Assembly (NCBI RefSeq): GCF_001580545.1 | Contig: NZ_LRBG01000036.1 | Coordinates: forward strand, 1-64,000 | Direction: 5' to 3' | Length of the DNA: 64,000 nucleotides | Source: Paraburkholderia monticola | Lineage (GTDB): Bacteria > Pseudomonadota > Gammaproteobacteria > Burkholderiales > Burkholderiaceae | In this document: positions 24,232 to 33,081 of the stretch, piece after piece | Numbering within the stretch: the stretch's first letter is position 1 | How the letters are laid out: each line of letters starts with the position of its first letter | Program-made: the position numbers and the translations under genes | Notes under the pieces: generated by a model | Told to the model about the DNA's origin: nothing | Database searches by the model: none | Seen by the model: only the letters and a program-made list of their open reading frames with translations

Positions 24232-24711
24232 CTACTCGACGGTGTAGCCGCGGCCCGTCATGCAGGCCGTGACGGCTCGGTTATAAGTCGCGAGCTGCCC
24301 CGACGCCTGCTGCTGCATGCCCGTTTGCTGCATCTCCATGTCCCGCTGCTCGCGCCGCATTCGCATGCCCATGCCCATCGTGCCGACGAGCGCGCCGATG
24401 CCCGCCCCCTCGCCCCAGTGGCCGCCGGCCACGCCGCCTATCAGCGTGCCGACCAACGCGCCTCCGCCGGCCCCGCGAAGCAGGCCGCCGCGCTGCTGAG
24501 GCTGCGGCGCGCCGCTCGCCATCTGCTCGGCCAGCGCAACTGGATCGACGCCTGTAGTCCGCTGCGCCCACGCATGACATTCCTCGGTGTCCCTCTGCTG
24601 CTGCGCCGAACTCTGTCCCCTGGCCGGATAGATGATCGGCTGTTGGGCCGCTGCCGCACAGGCCAGCGAGACGAGCGTGAGGCCGATCGACAGGCGTGTG
24701 ATTCGTTGCAT
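24232..24711 (-). CDS. Glycine-zipper outer-membrane-associated protein
   Basis: A 159-residue exported protein: signal peptide MQRITRLSIGLTLVSLACAAAA, then a Gln-rich region and a glycine-zipper segment (GGALVGTLIGGVAGGHWGEGAGIGALVGTMGMG, about residues 80-113), followed by a Met/Gln-rich helix and a C-terminal RAVTACMTGRGYTVE. Glycine-zipper proteins of this sort insert in or stabilise envelope membranes and are often stress-induced. The start at 24711 is preceded by GGGAG; a longer frame adds eight residues only. Its molecular role is unknown. Confidence 0.85.
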   Translation of the reverse strand: MQRITRLSIGLTLVSLACAAAAQQPIIYPARGQSSAQQQRDTEECHAWAQRTTGVDPVALAEQMASGAPQPQQRGGLLRGAGGGALVGTLIGGVAGGHWGEGAGIGALVGTMGMGMRMRREQRDMEMQQTGMQQQASGQLATYNRAVTACMTGRGYTVE

Positions 24712-24804
24712 GGCTGAGGCTCCCGTGAAGGTCATCGAGCTTCGGTGCGCGTGCGGTGGCGGCCTGCCCGGGCGTGCCGGTTGCCTCGTGCCGCAGCGCC
24801 TGTG

Positions 24805-25131
24805 TCAGTGATGGTCGAAGAGGTTGATCCGGCCGCTCTTGTACAACTCGCGAACCTTCGTCTTGAACGCCACCTTCGGCGTTTTCTTGCACTCCTCGAC
24901 AATGATGCCGATGGGCGTCGCGGTATCGACCACCATCACGTCGCTTTCGCGGATACCGAGCTTGTCGACGCCGGCGACCCAGTAGACGAGGGTGGGGCGG
25001 TAGACGTCGTCGACGGCGACGAAGTCCTCGCAGGTCATCTTGGCGGGGCTCATCGGCTTGCCGGACTGGGCGAGAACCGGTTGCGCGACGACGAGACAGG
25101 CAAGGATGGATGAGAGCAGGGTTCGATTCAC
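24805..25131 (-). CDS. HdeA/HdeB-like periplasmic acid-stress chaperone
   Basis: A 108-residue protein. After a signal peptide (MNRTLLSSILACLVVAQPVLA) the mature chain has the HdeA pattern: MTCEDFVAVDDVYRPTLVYWVAGV and IIVEECKKTPKVAFKTKV, with two Cys that would form the single disulfide. HdeA-type proteins unfold at low pH and keep periplasmic proteins soluble. The GTG at 25131 is used as start because AAGGAG lies 6 bases upstream. It precedes the glycine-zipper and Cys-rich exported genes in the same direction, suggesting one envelope-stress operon. Confidence 0.85.
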   Translation of the reverse strand: MNRTLLSSILACLVVAQPVLAQSGKPMSPAKMTCEDFVAVDDVYRPTLVYWVAGVDKLGIRESDVMVVDTATPIGIIVEECKKTPKVAFKTKVRELYKSGRINLFDHH

Positions 25132-25568
25132 ATTGCGCTCCTTGAGGAGAGGGATGGCCGCCGCAGATGGCGTCCGCACCTGGCCGGAGAGTCGTGGACC
25201 ACCGTGCGGAGCCCGAGCGCCAGTTGTTCGGAGAGGATATGGATGCCCGAGATAACTTCAAGCATGGGCAGTGCCACGACGGGCGCGATGGAGCCGCGTC
25301 TGGCCCGATTCGCGTAAGCGGCATCTAGCGGTCACCTACCGCAGAACGAATGGCAGAGTCACGTCATCCCCCTGGCACGGGGCGCAAGCTCACCATTCTG
25401 GTGTCGATATTGATAGTTCGATTTCAACCGGAAGGCTATTGGACTTTGGTCTTATCCTGGCGCTCTGTTCTTTCGCGAGGTCACGCGGCCACGCCACAAC
25501 CGGCACGATGGACAAATGGCCGCTTGGCAAGTCTCGCCAAAGGCTGCCGCCATCGCCTGACAGTGGGT
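25132..25568. other. Gene-free stretch upstream of the HdeA-like gene
   Basis: Apart from the hairpin at 25569-25595, this stretch of about 440 bases contains no convincing gene. It must carry the promoter of the minus-strand envelope genes. I see no recognisable operator in it. Confidence 0.45.
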
Positions 25569-25595
25569 TCCCTTTTGTTGTTAAGACAAAAGGGA
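25569..25595. terminator. Perfect 10-bp hairpin after the SDR gene
   Basis: TCCCTTTTGT (25569-25578) and ACAAAAGGGA (25586-25595) form a perfect stem around a 7-base loop. It lies 10 bases after the stop of the minus-strand SDR gene at 25606, so it probably ends or protects that transcript. It lacks a following T-run on either strand. Confidence 0.6.
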
Positions 25596-25605
25596 TCTCA
25601 ACGAC

Positions 25606-26463
25606 TCACACAGCAAAGTCCGTTGACGCTGACAGCGCTTTCCACGTTTCCGTTTCCGCCATCACGTAAGCACTTTTGTCCGCGATCGCCTTCAGTGTGT
25701 CGCTGCCGAGCGGCAGACGCAGCGGCGGCTTTTGCGCGTCAGCGAGGGTAACGAGGGCCGTCGCGAGTTTGTCGGGATTGCCGGGCTGATTGTGATTCAT
25801 CTCGACAGCCAGGCGGCGTACCTTGCCCGAGGTTTCGTCATAGTCGTCGATGATTTCCTTGCCGACCACGAGCGACGACGCATCGAGAAAATCGGTGCGG
25901 AAGTAGCCCGGTTCGATGACGGTCACATGAATGCCAAGCGGCTTGAGTTCCGCGTGGAGTGCTTCCGTAATGCCTTCGACCGCGAACTTCGTCGAGCTGT
26001 ACACGCCGAACCCCGCGGCCGCGCGATAACCGCCAATCGACGACATGTTCATCACGTGCCCGGAGCGCTGCTTGCGCATGACCGGCAACACTGCCCGCGT
26101 TACGTTCAGCAGACCAAAGACGTTGGTGTCGTACATGCGGCGCACGTCCGCGTCGCTCGACTCCTCGATTGCCGCGAGCAGGCCGAACCCCGCGTTGTTG
26201 ACCAGCACGTCGATGCGGCCGAATTTCTCGACGGCCGCGGCGACCGCCGCTCTGGCCTGCGCGTCGTCGGTTACGTCGAGCGCGACCGGCAGCAGCGCGG
26301 GCGACTCGCCGAGACGCTCGCTGAGCGCGGCAACGTTGCGTCCCGCGGCGACGACCGCATTGCCGTCTGCCAGTGCGGCTTGCGCGATCAGCGCGCCAAG
26401 ACCGCGCGATGCGCCGGTAATGAACCAGACGCGCTTGAACTGCTGTTTCGTGACGTTGCTCAT
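25606..26463 (-). CDS. SDR-family oxidoreductase
   Basis: A 285-residue classical SDR: WFITGASRGLGALIA cofactor loop, VLVNNAGFGLL, catalytic Ser in MNMSSIGG and YSSTK (YxxxK). The C-terminal extension beyond the core is typical of the retinol-dehydrogenase-like group, whose substrates are usually alcohols or ketones. ATG at 26463 follows ACGCAGGAGCGAATC. It is divergent from a LysR regulator across about 120 bases, a common self-contained regulator-enzyme pair. The substrate is unknown. Confidence 0.9.
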   Translation of the reverse strand: MSNVTKQQFKRVWFITGASRGLGALIAQAALADGNAVVAAGRNVAALSERLGESPALLPVALDVTDDAQARAAVAAAVEKFGRIDVLVNNAGFGLLAAIEESSDADVRRMYDTNVFGLLNVTRAVLPVMRKQRSGHVMNMSSIGGYRAAAGFGVYSSTKFAVEGITEALHAELKPLGIHVTVIEPGYFRTDFLDASSLVVGKEIIDDYDETSGKVRRLAVEMNHNQPGNPDKLATALVTLADAQKPPLRLPLGSDTLKAIADKSAYVMAETETWKALSASTDFAV

Positions 26464-26523
26464 GATTCGCTCCTGCGTTTGTGGTGAAGGTGAACGAAGC
26501 ATATGACGGGAGATTCGCCCGCA

Positions 26524-26541
26524 CTAGCCGTCGTTTGCTAG
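26524..26541. promoter_or_regulatory. Possible LysR binding site
   Basis: CTAGC (26524-26528) and GCTAG (26537-26541) form a 5-8-5 inverted repeat between the divergent SDR and LysR genes, near the start of the latter. The position fits an autoregulatory site, but the arms are short and the classic T-N11-A pattern is not clear. Confidence 0.35.
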
Positions 26542-26580
26542 ACTGATAATCAACTTTTATTTGCGAATCGGGAGCCGTCG

Positions 26581-27534
26581 ATGAATGAGGTTAGAGCGAT
26601 TTCGATCTTTGCCCGCGCTGCGGCGCTCGGCAATCTGCGCAAGGCGGCCGTCGACACCGGTATCTCGCCGCAGGCGGCCAGTCACGCGGTCATGCAGTTG
26701 GAAAAATCACTGGGCGTGCGGCTGTTTCACCGGACGACGCGCAAGCTGAGCCTGACGGAAGAAGGAGAACAACTGCTGCAAGGCGTGGGGCCGGCGCTGA
26801 CCATGTTGTCGGCGGCGCTCGACGACGCTCGCCGCTCAAAAGAGGAAGTCGCGGGCCCGCTGCGGGTTAGCGCGCCGGCAGCGCTCGGTCGAACGGTGCT
26901 TTGGCCGTCGATCCTCGAATTCGCGGCGCTCTATCCCGAGGTCCAACTGGATGTCCGATTCGACGATCACTTCACCGACCTCATCAGCGATCGCGCGGAT
27001 GTCGGCTTCCGCGGAGGATCGCCCCCTTCCGAGGGCGCAATTGCGCGGCGCTTGCTGCCCATCCAACTGGTGGTGTGCGCGTCGCCGGCCTATCTCGAGC
27101 GGTACGGCGTGCCCAAAACGATCGACGAACTCGACGCTCATCGTTGCACGGGCTACCGGCGTGCGAACACCGGCAAGCAGGCGCCGTGGGAGTTTCTGAT
27201 CGGCAGCGAAATCGTCTATCGCGAGGTTGCAGCATCGCTGCGCGCGAACGATATCGACGCGGAAACGGACGCCGTCGTGGCCGGTCTCGCGATCGGTCAG
27301 CTTGGCAGCTTTTCGGCGGTGTCCCATGTCCGCGCTGGGCGGCTCGTCCCGCTGCTCACGCAACATATGACCGAGCGCGAGTCGATTTACATCTACTACC
27401 GTCATCGAACGGAGCAGCCGCTGCGTGTGAGAACCTTCATCGACTTCATGGTCGCGCGGCTCGCGGACAACAGCGACTTTTTCCTCAAGGCGTCTGAGCT
27501 GCGCACTGCGCCGGGCGCGAAGCGAGCGCGCTGA
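26581..27534 (+). CDS. LysR-family transcriptional regulator
   Basis: A 317-residue regulator with an N-terminal winged helix (EVRAISIFARAAALGNLRKAAVDTGISPQAASHAVMQLEKSLGVRLFHRTTRKLSLTEEG) and a substrate-binding domain (GPLRVSAPAALGR, DVGFRGG). It belongs to the CrgA/DhpR-like branch that often controls a divergent oxidoreductase. The ATG has CGGGAGCCGTCG upstream. The divergent SDR gene is the likely target. Its inducer is not visible. Confidence 0.92.
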   Translation: MNEVRAISIFARAAALGNLRKAAVDTGISPQAASHAVMQLEKSLGVRLFHRTTRKLSLTEEGEQLLQGVGPALTMLSAALDDARRSKEEVAGPLRVSAPAALGRTVLWPSILEFAALYPEVQLDVRFDDHFTDLISDRADVGFRGGSPPSEGAIARRLLPIQLVVCASPAYLERYGVPKTIDELDAHRCTGYRRANTGKQAPWEFLIGSEIVYREVAASLRANDIDAETDAVVAGLAIGQLGSFSAVSHVRAGRLVPLLTQHMTERESIYIYYRHRTEQPLRVRTFIDFMVARLADNSDFFLKASELRTAPGAKRAR

Positions 27535-27576
27535 AAACGGCGGCCAATCGCGCGACAAGGCATCGGTCGGTTTGCG

Positions 27577-27930
27577 TCAGCTCCCGCATAGCTTCGCCTT
27601 GCGCCAGACTGCAAATGCATCTTTGATAAAAGCATTGCCAGCCTTGTCGGCGAGCGCATAGGCCTGCTGTTCGGTCATCCAGTACCGCTGGCTAGCGGCA
27701 TCGTACTGGAGATAGCCAGACGCGGTGAGGTCGGCCAACCACTCGCGCACGCAGAACAACTCTGTTTTGCTTATGTTTGCAAGCTCTTCTGCTGAGGACG
27801 GATTGTCTGCAAGCGCCGCAAAGAGTGCGAGTCTATTACTGGCAACTATTGTGGATGCATAGATGACGGGTTCACGGCGATGATGGATTGCGCTATAGAG
27901 CCTGGCAAACTTTCCGGTATAAATAGCCAT
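27577..27930 (-). pseudogene. Truncated methyltransferase: N-terminal winged-helix domain only
   Basis: A 117-residue protein matching the N-terminal winged-helix/dimerisation domain of class I methyltransferases of the Rv2258c type: NRLALFAALADNPSSAEELANISKTELFCVREWLADLTASGYLQYDAASQRYWMTEQQAYALAD. The SAM-binding domain that should follow is absent; the frame stops after DAFAVWRKAKLCGS. The ATG at 27930 has AATGAGGAGGCAGTC, so it may still be translated. The same frame is open about 50 codons further upstream. GC content is below its surroundings. It is probably a decayed or transferred fragment. Confidence 0.6.
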
Positions 27931-28163
27931 GACTGCCTCCTCATTTGCATAGGTGTGCAAAGACGGGGTCGACGCAATGGTCCACTCGATCAGTTGAATT
28001 GCGGCTGTCGGATCGGGGACATGAAGAGTCGGATGGCGCCAGTTTGCCGCCCATGCTGAAACGAGAAAAGCTAATTCACCTAATTTCAATTAAGAAACGC
28101 TAATGCGCTCGAACAGGTGCCCACCACGTTCCACGTAGTCAATGGCCTCGCGGATCTTGAGAT

Positions 28164-28466
28164 TTACAAGGTTGGCAGCCGGTCGAATTCATCGAAGCGG
28201 GCAAACGGCGGCGGCACGTCTGTCACTTCAAGCTCGTCGACTAGTGCCGCGGGCATTCCTTCACTGAGCCACGCGCACATCTCGGCAAGTTGCCTAGGGG
28301 CGCCCTGAAGCATTACCTCGACGGAGCCGTCCATGCGGTTGCGCACCCAGCCCGTGACAGCCAAAGCCCTGGCGCGGCGCACGCACGCTTCGCGGTAGCC
28401 GATGCCCTGCACCTGTCCTCGCACCCGCACCAACCGGGTCTCGAGCATTCCGTCGTCTGGGTTCAT
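28164..28466 (-). CDS. acyP: Acylphosphatase
   Basis: A 100-residue acylphosphatase, which hydrolyses acyl phosphates such as carbamoyl or acetyl phosphate in the cytoplasm. The phosphate-binding loop and catalytic Arg lie in VRVRGQVQGIGYREA, and the catalytic Asn in GWVRNRMDGSVEV. The frame ends with PPFARFDEFDRLPT, the family's usual C-terminal strand. ATG at 28466 has CTGGGAGACCTTAT upstream. It is divergent from the cysteine-synthase-like gene. Confidence 0.93.
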   Translation of the reverse strand: MNPDDGMLETRLVRVRGQVQGIGYREACVRRARALAVTGWVRNRMDGSVEVMLQGAPRQLAEMCAWLSEGMPAALVDELEVTDVPPPFARFDEFDRLPTL

Positions 28467-28610
28467 ATAAGGTCTCCCAGGTGGAACCTAAGAGCAGATG
28501 GAACTGATACGAGCGCATGGCGCTGCTCCACGCGCGCGCGACCCTACCCATGCGCCGCTCCCCGGCCTATTCTCCATGAAGAACGCATTTATTGTAGGAG
28601 AGAGGCCATC

Positions 28611-29609
28611 ATGCGAGTGCTGGAGGGATTTGCCGGTGCGATCGGCAACACGCCGCTCATCCGGCTTGCGAGGCTCAGCGAGGAGACGGGTTGCGAGATA
28701 CTCGGCAAGGCCGAATTCATGAATCCGGGCGGCTCCGTCAAGGATCGCGCGGCGCTCTACATCATCCTGGATGCGGAGCGTACGGGGCGCCTGAAGACGG
28801 CGGGAACCGTGGTCGAAGGCACGGCGGGCAACACGGGGATCGGTCTTGCGCATATCTGTGCGGCGCGAGGGTATCGCTGCGTGATCGTCATTCCCGATAC
28901 GCAATCGCCGGAAAAAATGGAGCTGCTGCGCGCGCTCGGCGCCGAAGTGCGGCCGGTACCCGCTGTGCCGTATCGCGATCCGAACAATTACCAGAAGATC
29001 GCCGGACGCCTCGCTGGCGAACTGGAGAACGCGATATGGGCCAATCAGTTCGACAATCTCGCGAATCGCCGGGCGCATTATGAAACCACCGGGCCCGAAA
29101 TCTGGCGCGATACGGCCGGTACCGTGGATGCGTTCGTGAGTGCCACGGGCACGGGCGGCACTCTGGCTGGCGTCGCACGCTTTCTCAAGGAAAAGAACCC
29201 CGACGTCAGGATCGTGCTGGCCGATCCTGAAGGCAGCGGCTTATACAACTTCGTGAAGACGGGCGAGCTACGCGCGGAAGGCAGCTCGATCACGGAAGGT
29301 ATCGGCTCGAGCCGCGTGACGGCCAATCTGGAAGGTACGCCGATCGACGAAGCCGTTCGCATCGACGATCCGACCTGCGTGAACATGGTCTACCGCTTGC
29401 TGCAGGAAGAGGGACTCTTCGTCGGTGGCTCGACCGGCATCAACGTGGCGGCAGCGGTGTGGCTCGCGCGGCAGATGGGTCCAGGCCATACGATCGTGAC
29501 GTTGCTTTGCGATCGCGGCGATATATACCGCTCCCGGCTGTTCAATCCGGACTGGCTAAGCAGCAAAGGCCTCAGCCCACAGCAAGCCCCACGCGAAGAC
29601 GAACGGTGA
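28611..29609 (+). CDS. Cysteine-synthase-family PLP enzyme
   Basis: A 332-residue fold-type II PLP enzyme close to O-acetylserine sulfhydrylase. The PLP Lys lies in NPGGSVKDRAA; the substrate loop reads EGTAGNTGIG (TAGNTG instead of the TSGNTG usual in CysK), and the phosphate-binding loop is SATGTGGTLAGVA. It would make cysteine, or a related beta-substituted alanine, from an activated serine. The variant loop is known in the longer, CysK-like group found in many Proteobacteria. ATG at 28611 follows TAGGAGAGAGG. A longer upstream frame is rejected as it has no similarity. Confidence 0.88.
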   Translation: MRVLEGFAGAIGNTPLIRLARLSEETGCEILGKAEFMNPGGSVKDRAALYIILDAERTGRLKTAGTVVEGTAGNTGIGLAHICAARGYRCVIVIPDTQSPEKMELLRALGAEVRPVPAVPYRDPNNYQKIAGRLAGELENAIWANQFDNLANRRAHYETTGPEIWRDTAGTVDAFVSATGTGGTLAGVARFLKEKNPDVRIVLADPEGSGLYNFVKTGELRAEGSSITEGIGSSRVTANLEGTPIDEAVRIDDPTCVNMVYRLLQEEGLFVGGSTGINVAAAVWLARQMGPGHTIVTLLCDRGDIYRSRLFNPDWLSSKGLSPQQAPREDER

Positions 29610-29705
29610 GGCGCCGAGAGGGCGCATCCTGCACAGCATTTCACAGGCGGGCGGGTCGACGGAAACACCGTTGGCTGGAGGCGCCCTGTCAGACGAGCAG
29701 CATTG

Positions 29706-29993
29706 CTACAGCGCGCCGATGAAATCGTTCCACACCGTCGCTTGCATCGTTTCGGTGGCGGCGTGCCCATAGCCGCGGATGATCAGCGCCGCGAGCTCGA
29801 GCTGTTGCCGATCGTTCGACTCGACAATGTCCACGACATCGAACCGCCCCAGTGTCAGATAGCTTTCTTTCCAGGTAACGGCAGGGCATTCAGTCTTGAT
29901 CTTCTCCGCCACGGTGGCGGCAATCTGCTTGAGTTCCTTGGGATCCGTGAACGCGTCAGGAGCGAGACGGCTGAGGATGACATAGGTAGCCAT
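29706..29993 (-). CDS. GYD domain protein
   Basis: A 95-residue single-domain GYD protein: MATYVILSRLAPDAF, TVAEKIKTECPAVTWKESYLTLGRFDVVDIVES and AALIIRGYGHAATETMQA. The fold is a small ferredoxin-like barrel related to dimeric alpha-beta barrel proteins; its function is not established. ATG at 29993 has TGGAGGCACCCC upstream. It is convergent with the cysteine-synthase-like gene. Confidence 0.88.
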   Translation of the reverse strand: MATYVILSRLAPDAFTDPKELKQIAATVAEKIKTECPAVTWKESYLTLGRFDVVDIVESNDRQQLELAALIIRGYGHAATETMQATVWNDFIGAL

Positions 29994-30463
29994 GGGGTGC
30001 CTCCATGCAAAAATGCTCCGCGCTCAGGTACGGCAATCACATTAAAGCCGGCAGCGACCTGTCGAGCGGCGCGTTCCCGTGCCTTTTGATTATAGTAAGG
30101 TTCCGGCCCTTAACGGTTGAGGTCGCCAGCCGCGCTGGAGGATCGCCGGCGAGCGATATACGTCGAGAAATATGACTACGTGACGGACGGGGCGCGTGCA
30201 GCGACGCATCCGGGTACCGGCGGGCGTAATCGCGGTCATTCACGAGGTCAAACGACGCGGGAAATGACGATAGCGCGACGCGTTCCGCCATGCTGGCGAT
30301 ACGGCGGAGTTGGCTTTCGCCGGGCTACGCGGACGCAAGGGGGAAGATGTGTGCGGATCGGTGCATGTCGATCGAGGAAACGTCGAACAGGTTGCGATGC
30401 TGCGCCGACCTGTTTCGCGGATTTCGGCGACAACGACAACCGCCGCACACGGCCTTTCACCGG
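29994..30463. other. Gene-free stretch
   Basis: A 470-base stretch between a GYD gene and two SDR genes, all on the minus strand. Frames on both strands have no family resemblance and no good ribosome binding site. It should hold the GYD promoter. I see no clear operator, terminator or repeat. Confidence 0.5.
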
Positions 30464-31204
30464 TCAAGCGATGGTGCCGCCATCGACGGTGAGGTTGGCT
30501 CCCGTGATGTAGCTTGCCTCCGGGCCGGCGACGAAGGCCACCAGCGCGGCGATCTCGTCGACATGGCCATAGCGCTTCAGCGCCGTATTGGCGATCTGCG
30601 GCACCGCCCAGTCGCCCGCGGCGGGGTTCAGATCGGTGTCGATGGGGCCTGGCTGGACATTGTTGACCGTAATGCCGCGCGAGCCGACCTCGCGCGACAA
30701 GCCTTGCGTGAACATTTTCACTGCGCCCTTGGTCGCCGAGTAGGCCGCAAGGCCCGGCGTCGTCGCCCGCTCGCCCACGCAGGAGCCGATATTGATGATA
30801 CGGCCACCATCCTTCAGGTGTCTGAGTGCGGCTTGCGTGGCGATGAACACGCCACGCACGTTGAGGTCGATCATCCGATCCATCTCTTCGAGGGTCGTCT
30901 CTTCGAATGGTTTGGGGATCGCTGTGCCAGCGTTGTTCACCAGAATGTCGAGTTCTCCGAAGGTCTTGACGGTTTGCTCCACCGCGGCGTTGACCGCCTG
31001 GGCGTCGGTCGCATCCGCCTGGATCGCGATGGCTTCGCCGCCAGCGGCTTTGATCGCTTTCACGACCTGGGCGGCGGCGTCGGCGCCTTTGGTATAGGTG
31101 ATCGCAACGCGGGCGCCGTCGGCGGCCAGCCGCGTTGCGATGGCCGCGCCGATGCCACGGGAGGCGCCGGTGACGAGCGCAGTCTTGTTGGTCAGGTTTG
31201 CCAT
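30464..31204 (-). CDS. SDR-family oxidoreductase (FabG-like)
   Basis: A 246-residue classical SDR: ALVTGASRGIGAAIA cofactor loop, DILVNNAGTA, catalytic Ser in INIGSCVG and Tyr/Lys in YSATKGA, and a C-terminal LTVDGG. This is the 3-oxoacyl-ACP-reductase-like group, whose members reduce diverse ketones. The ATG at 31204 follows AGGACACTTTTC. It lies 64 bases after another SDR gene in the same direction; the two likely form a transcript controlled by the divergent LysR at 32167. Confidence 0.9.
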   Translation of the reverse strand: MANLTNKTALVTGASRGIGAAIATRLAADGARVAITYTKGADAAAQVVKAIKAAGGEAIAIQADATDAQAVNAAVEQTVKTFGELDILVNNAGTAIPKPFEETTLEEMDRMIDLNVRGVFIATQAALRHLKDGGRIINIGSCVGERATTPGLAAYSATKGAVKMFTQGLSREVGSRGITVNNVQPGPIDTDLNPAAGDWAVPQIANTALKRYGHVDEIAALVAFVAGPEASYITGANLTVDGGTIA

Positions 31205-31268
31205 GAAAAGTGTCCTCACAAGTTAGAGAGAGTCGAAGCTCAGTTGCAAGACGGCAGTGAAACGACGA

Positions 31269-32015
31269 TCAGCCCGCGGTCTTGCCGCCATCGACGGTGA
31301 TGATCTGGCCGGTGACGAAGGCGGCGCCATCGGATGCCAGGTAGAGCACGGCGCTGGCGATGTCGTCCGGCTTGCCGATGCGCGCCAGCGGAACAGAGGA
31401 CGCCAGCGCGGCCTTGCGCTCCGCTGTGCCGGTGAAGCGGTCGAGCATGCCGGTGTCGGTCGGCCCCGGGGCAACGGCGTTGACGCGCACACCTGTGGCG
31501 GCGACTTCGAGCGCCGCTGACTTCGTGATGCCCTCGACCGCATGCTTGCTGCCGGCGTAGACGGCGGCGTAGGCCGCTCCTTCGTGGCCGTAGGTCGACG
31601 AGATGTTGATGATGCTGCCGCTCTTCTGAGCGGTCATCACGCGCAGCTCGTGCTTCAGGCTCAACAACGTGCCCAGCACGTTGGTATCGAACGTCGCGGC
31701 GTAACTCTCGGCGCTTTGGTCGACGACCGCGCCCGGCTGACCCTCGGTGCCGGCATTGTTGACGGCGGCGTCGAGACCGCCGAAGCGGGCCACGGTACGG
31801 TCGACCAGATTGCGGACTTCGTCGTCGCGGCGGACGTCGGCCTGGATGAATGCCGCTTCGGCGCCGAGCTGCCGAAGTTCGGCTTCGAGTGTCTCCCCTT
31901 CGGCCTGACGGCGGCCGGAGACGACCAGGCGGGCGCCGCTCCTGGCGAAGGCGAGGGCGGTGGCGCGACCGATGCCGGTCAGGGCGCCGGTGATGAGGAC
32001 AACGGGCTTGTTCAT
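31269..32015 (-). CDS. SDR-family oxidoreductase (FabG-like)
   Basis: A 248-residue classical SDR: VLITGALTGIGRATA, GLDAAVNNAGTEG, catalytic Ser in INISSTYG and YAGSK, C-terminal ITVDGGKTA. The ATG at 32015 has CTCACAGGAGTGAATC upstream. It is the first gene of a probable two-gene unit with the SDR just downstream, and is divergent from a LysR regulator. It is about as similar to glucose-1-dehydrogenase-like SDRs as to FabG; the substrate is unknown. Confidence 0.9.
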   Translation of the reverse strand: MNKPVVLITGALTGIGRATALAFARSGARLVVSGRRQAEGETLEAELRQLGAEAAFIQADVRRDDEVRNLVDRTVARFGGLDAAVNNAGTEGQPGAVVDQSAESYAATFDTNVLGTLLSLKHELRVMTAQKSGSIINISSTYGHEGAAYAAVYAGSKHAVEGITKSAALEVAATGVRVNAVAPGPTDTGMLDRFTGTAERKAALASSVPLARIGKPDDIASAVLYLASDGAAFVTGQIITVDGGKTAG

Positions 32016-32166
32016 GATTCACTCCTGTGAGGTATGACCGCGACGTATGGGGCTTGACTGGAAGCACTCGTCATTACGTCGCCACAGGAGGAAATCTAGG
32101 GACTTGTGGCAAGATTGAAAAAGACTTTATAGGCTGGATGGCATACCTCGGAGGCATGGGCCCTAC

Positions 32167-33066
32167 ATGGAACTGCGACACCTGCGGTATTTCATCGCCG
32201 TCGCCGAGACGGGTAGCTTGACGGAGGCGGCCGAACGGCGGCTGCACACGTCGCAGCCGTCACTGAGCCGGCAGATTCGGGACCTGGAGGACCAGGTCGG
32301 AGTGGAGTTGCTGAGCCGTAGCGCGCGCGGCGTGGAGCTGACCGCGGCAGGCAAGGCGTTCATCGATCATGCGCGGCTGGCGCTGACCCAGGTGGAGGCT
32401 GCTGTCGAATCGGCCCGCAGGGCAGCGCATCCTGCGAAGCAGCGCTTCGCTCTCGGCTTCCTGACCGGGCAGGAAATGACGTGGCTGCCTGAAGCCATGC
32501 ACATTTTGCGTGGCGAGTGGCCGAACATCGACGTCACCGTCTCCAGCGACTATTCGCCGGACCTCGCCGCCGGGCTCGTGCGCGGCAAGCTGGATCTGGC
32601 GTTCCTGCGAGCCGAACCGGAGCTCGATCTGACCTACCAGGTGGTGTGCCGCGAACCGCTCGTGGTGCTGATGCCGAGTGACCATCCGCTGACGTCCCGC
32701 GCGGCAGTCCCTGCGCAAGAACTCGTTGGCGAGCCTTTCATCGCGATGGCTAACAAGGCTAAGGTGCTGCGCGCGGTGATCGACGAATACCTGGATCGCT
32801 CCGGGGTCCAGATCACGCCGGCACAGAGTGTGGACAATCCCGCGATGGTCATGTCGCTGGTCGCGTCGACGCGAGGCGTGACGCTGATCCCGTCCTATGT
32901 CGAGAACCTGATGCCCTGGTCGGTCGTCAGTCGTCCGCTCGAAGGCGAGGTCCCGACGATCGATCTGGTCATCGGCTACAGCCAGGCCAATACCTCCCCG
33001 ATTCTCAAGCTGTTCCTTTCGAGAGTGGATGAGCTGATTTCGCGCGTCGCGAAGAGGTCGACATGA
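32167..33066 (+). CDS. LysR-family transcriptional regulator
   Basis: A 299-residue regulator. The winged helix is MELRHLRYFIAVAETGSLTEAAERRLHTSQPSLSRQIRDLEDQVGVELL, followed by LTAAGKAFIDHAR. The sensor domain (FALGFLTGQE..., LDLAFLRAEPE) is of the HcaR/CatR/BenM branch. The ATG has TCGGAGG some 10 bases upstream. Divergent transcription from the two SDR genes implies it controls them, perhaps in response to an aromatic or related acid; this is inferred. Confidence 0.92.
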   Translation: MELRHLRYFIAVAETGSLTEAAERRLHTSQPSLSRQIRDLEDQVGVELLSRSARGVELTAAGKAFIDHARLALTQVEAAVESARRAAHPAKQRFALGFLTGQEMTWLPEAMHILRGEWPNIDVTVSSDYSPDLAAGLVRGKLDLAFLRAEPELDLTYQVVCREPLVVLMPSDHPLTSRAAVPAQELVGEPFIAMANKAKVLRAVIDEYLDRSGVQITPAQSVDNPAMVMSLVASTRGVTLIPSYVENLMPWSVVSRPLEGEVPTIDLVIGYSQANTSPILKLFLSRVDELISRVAKRST

Positions 33067-33081
33067 ATCCGATGTCCGGGG

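Noticed and set aside
28290..28610. Upstream extension of the cysteine-synthase-like gene
   Set aside because: The extra 107 codons overlap the acylphosphatase gene and have no similarity; ATG 28611 has the ribosome binding site.
30290..31300. 336-codon plus-strand frame opposite the SDR gene at 30464
   Set aside because: Antisense shadow; the minus-strand protein has SDR motifs.
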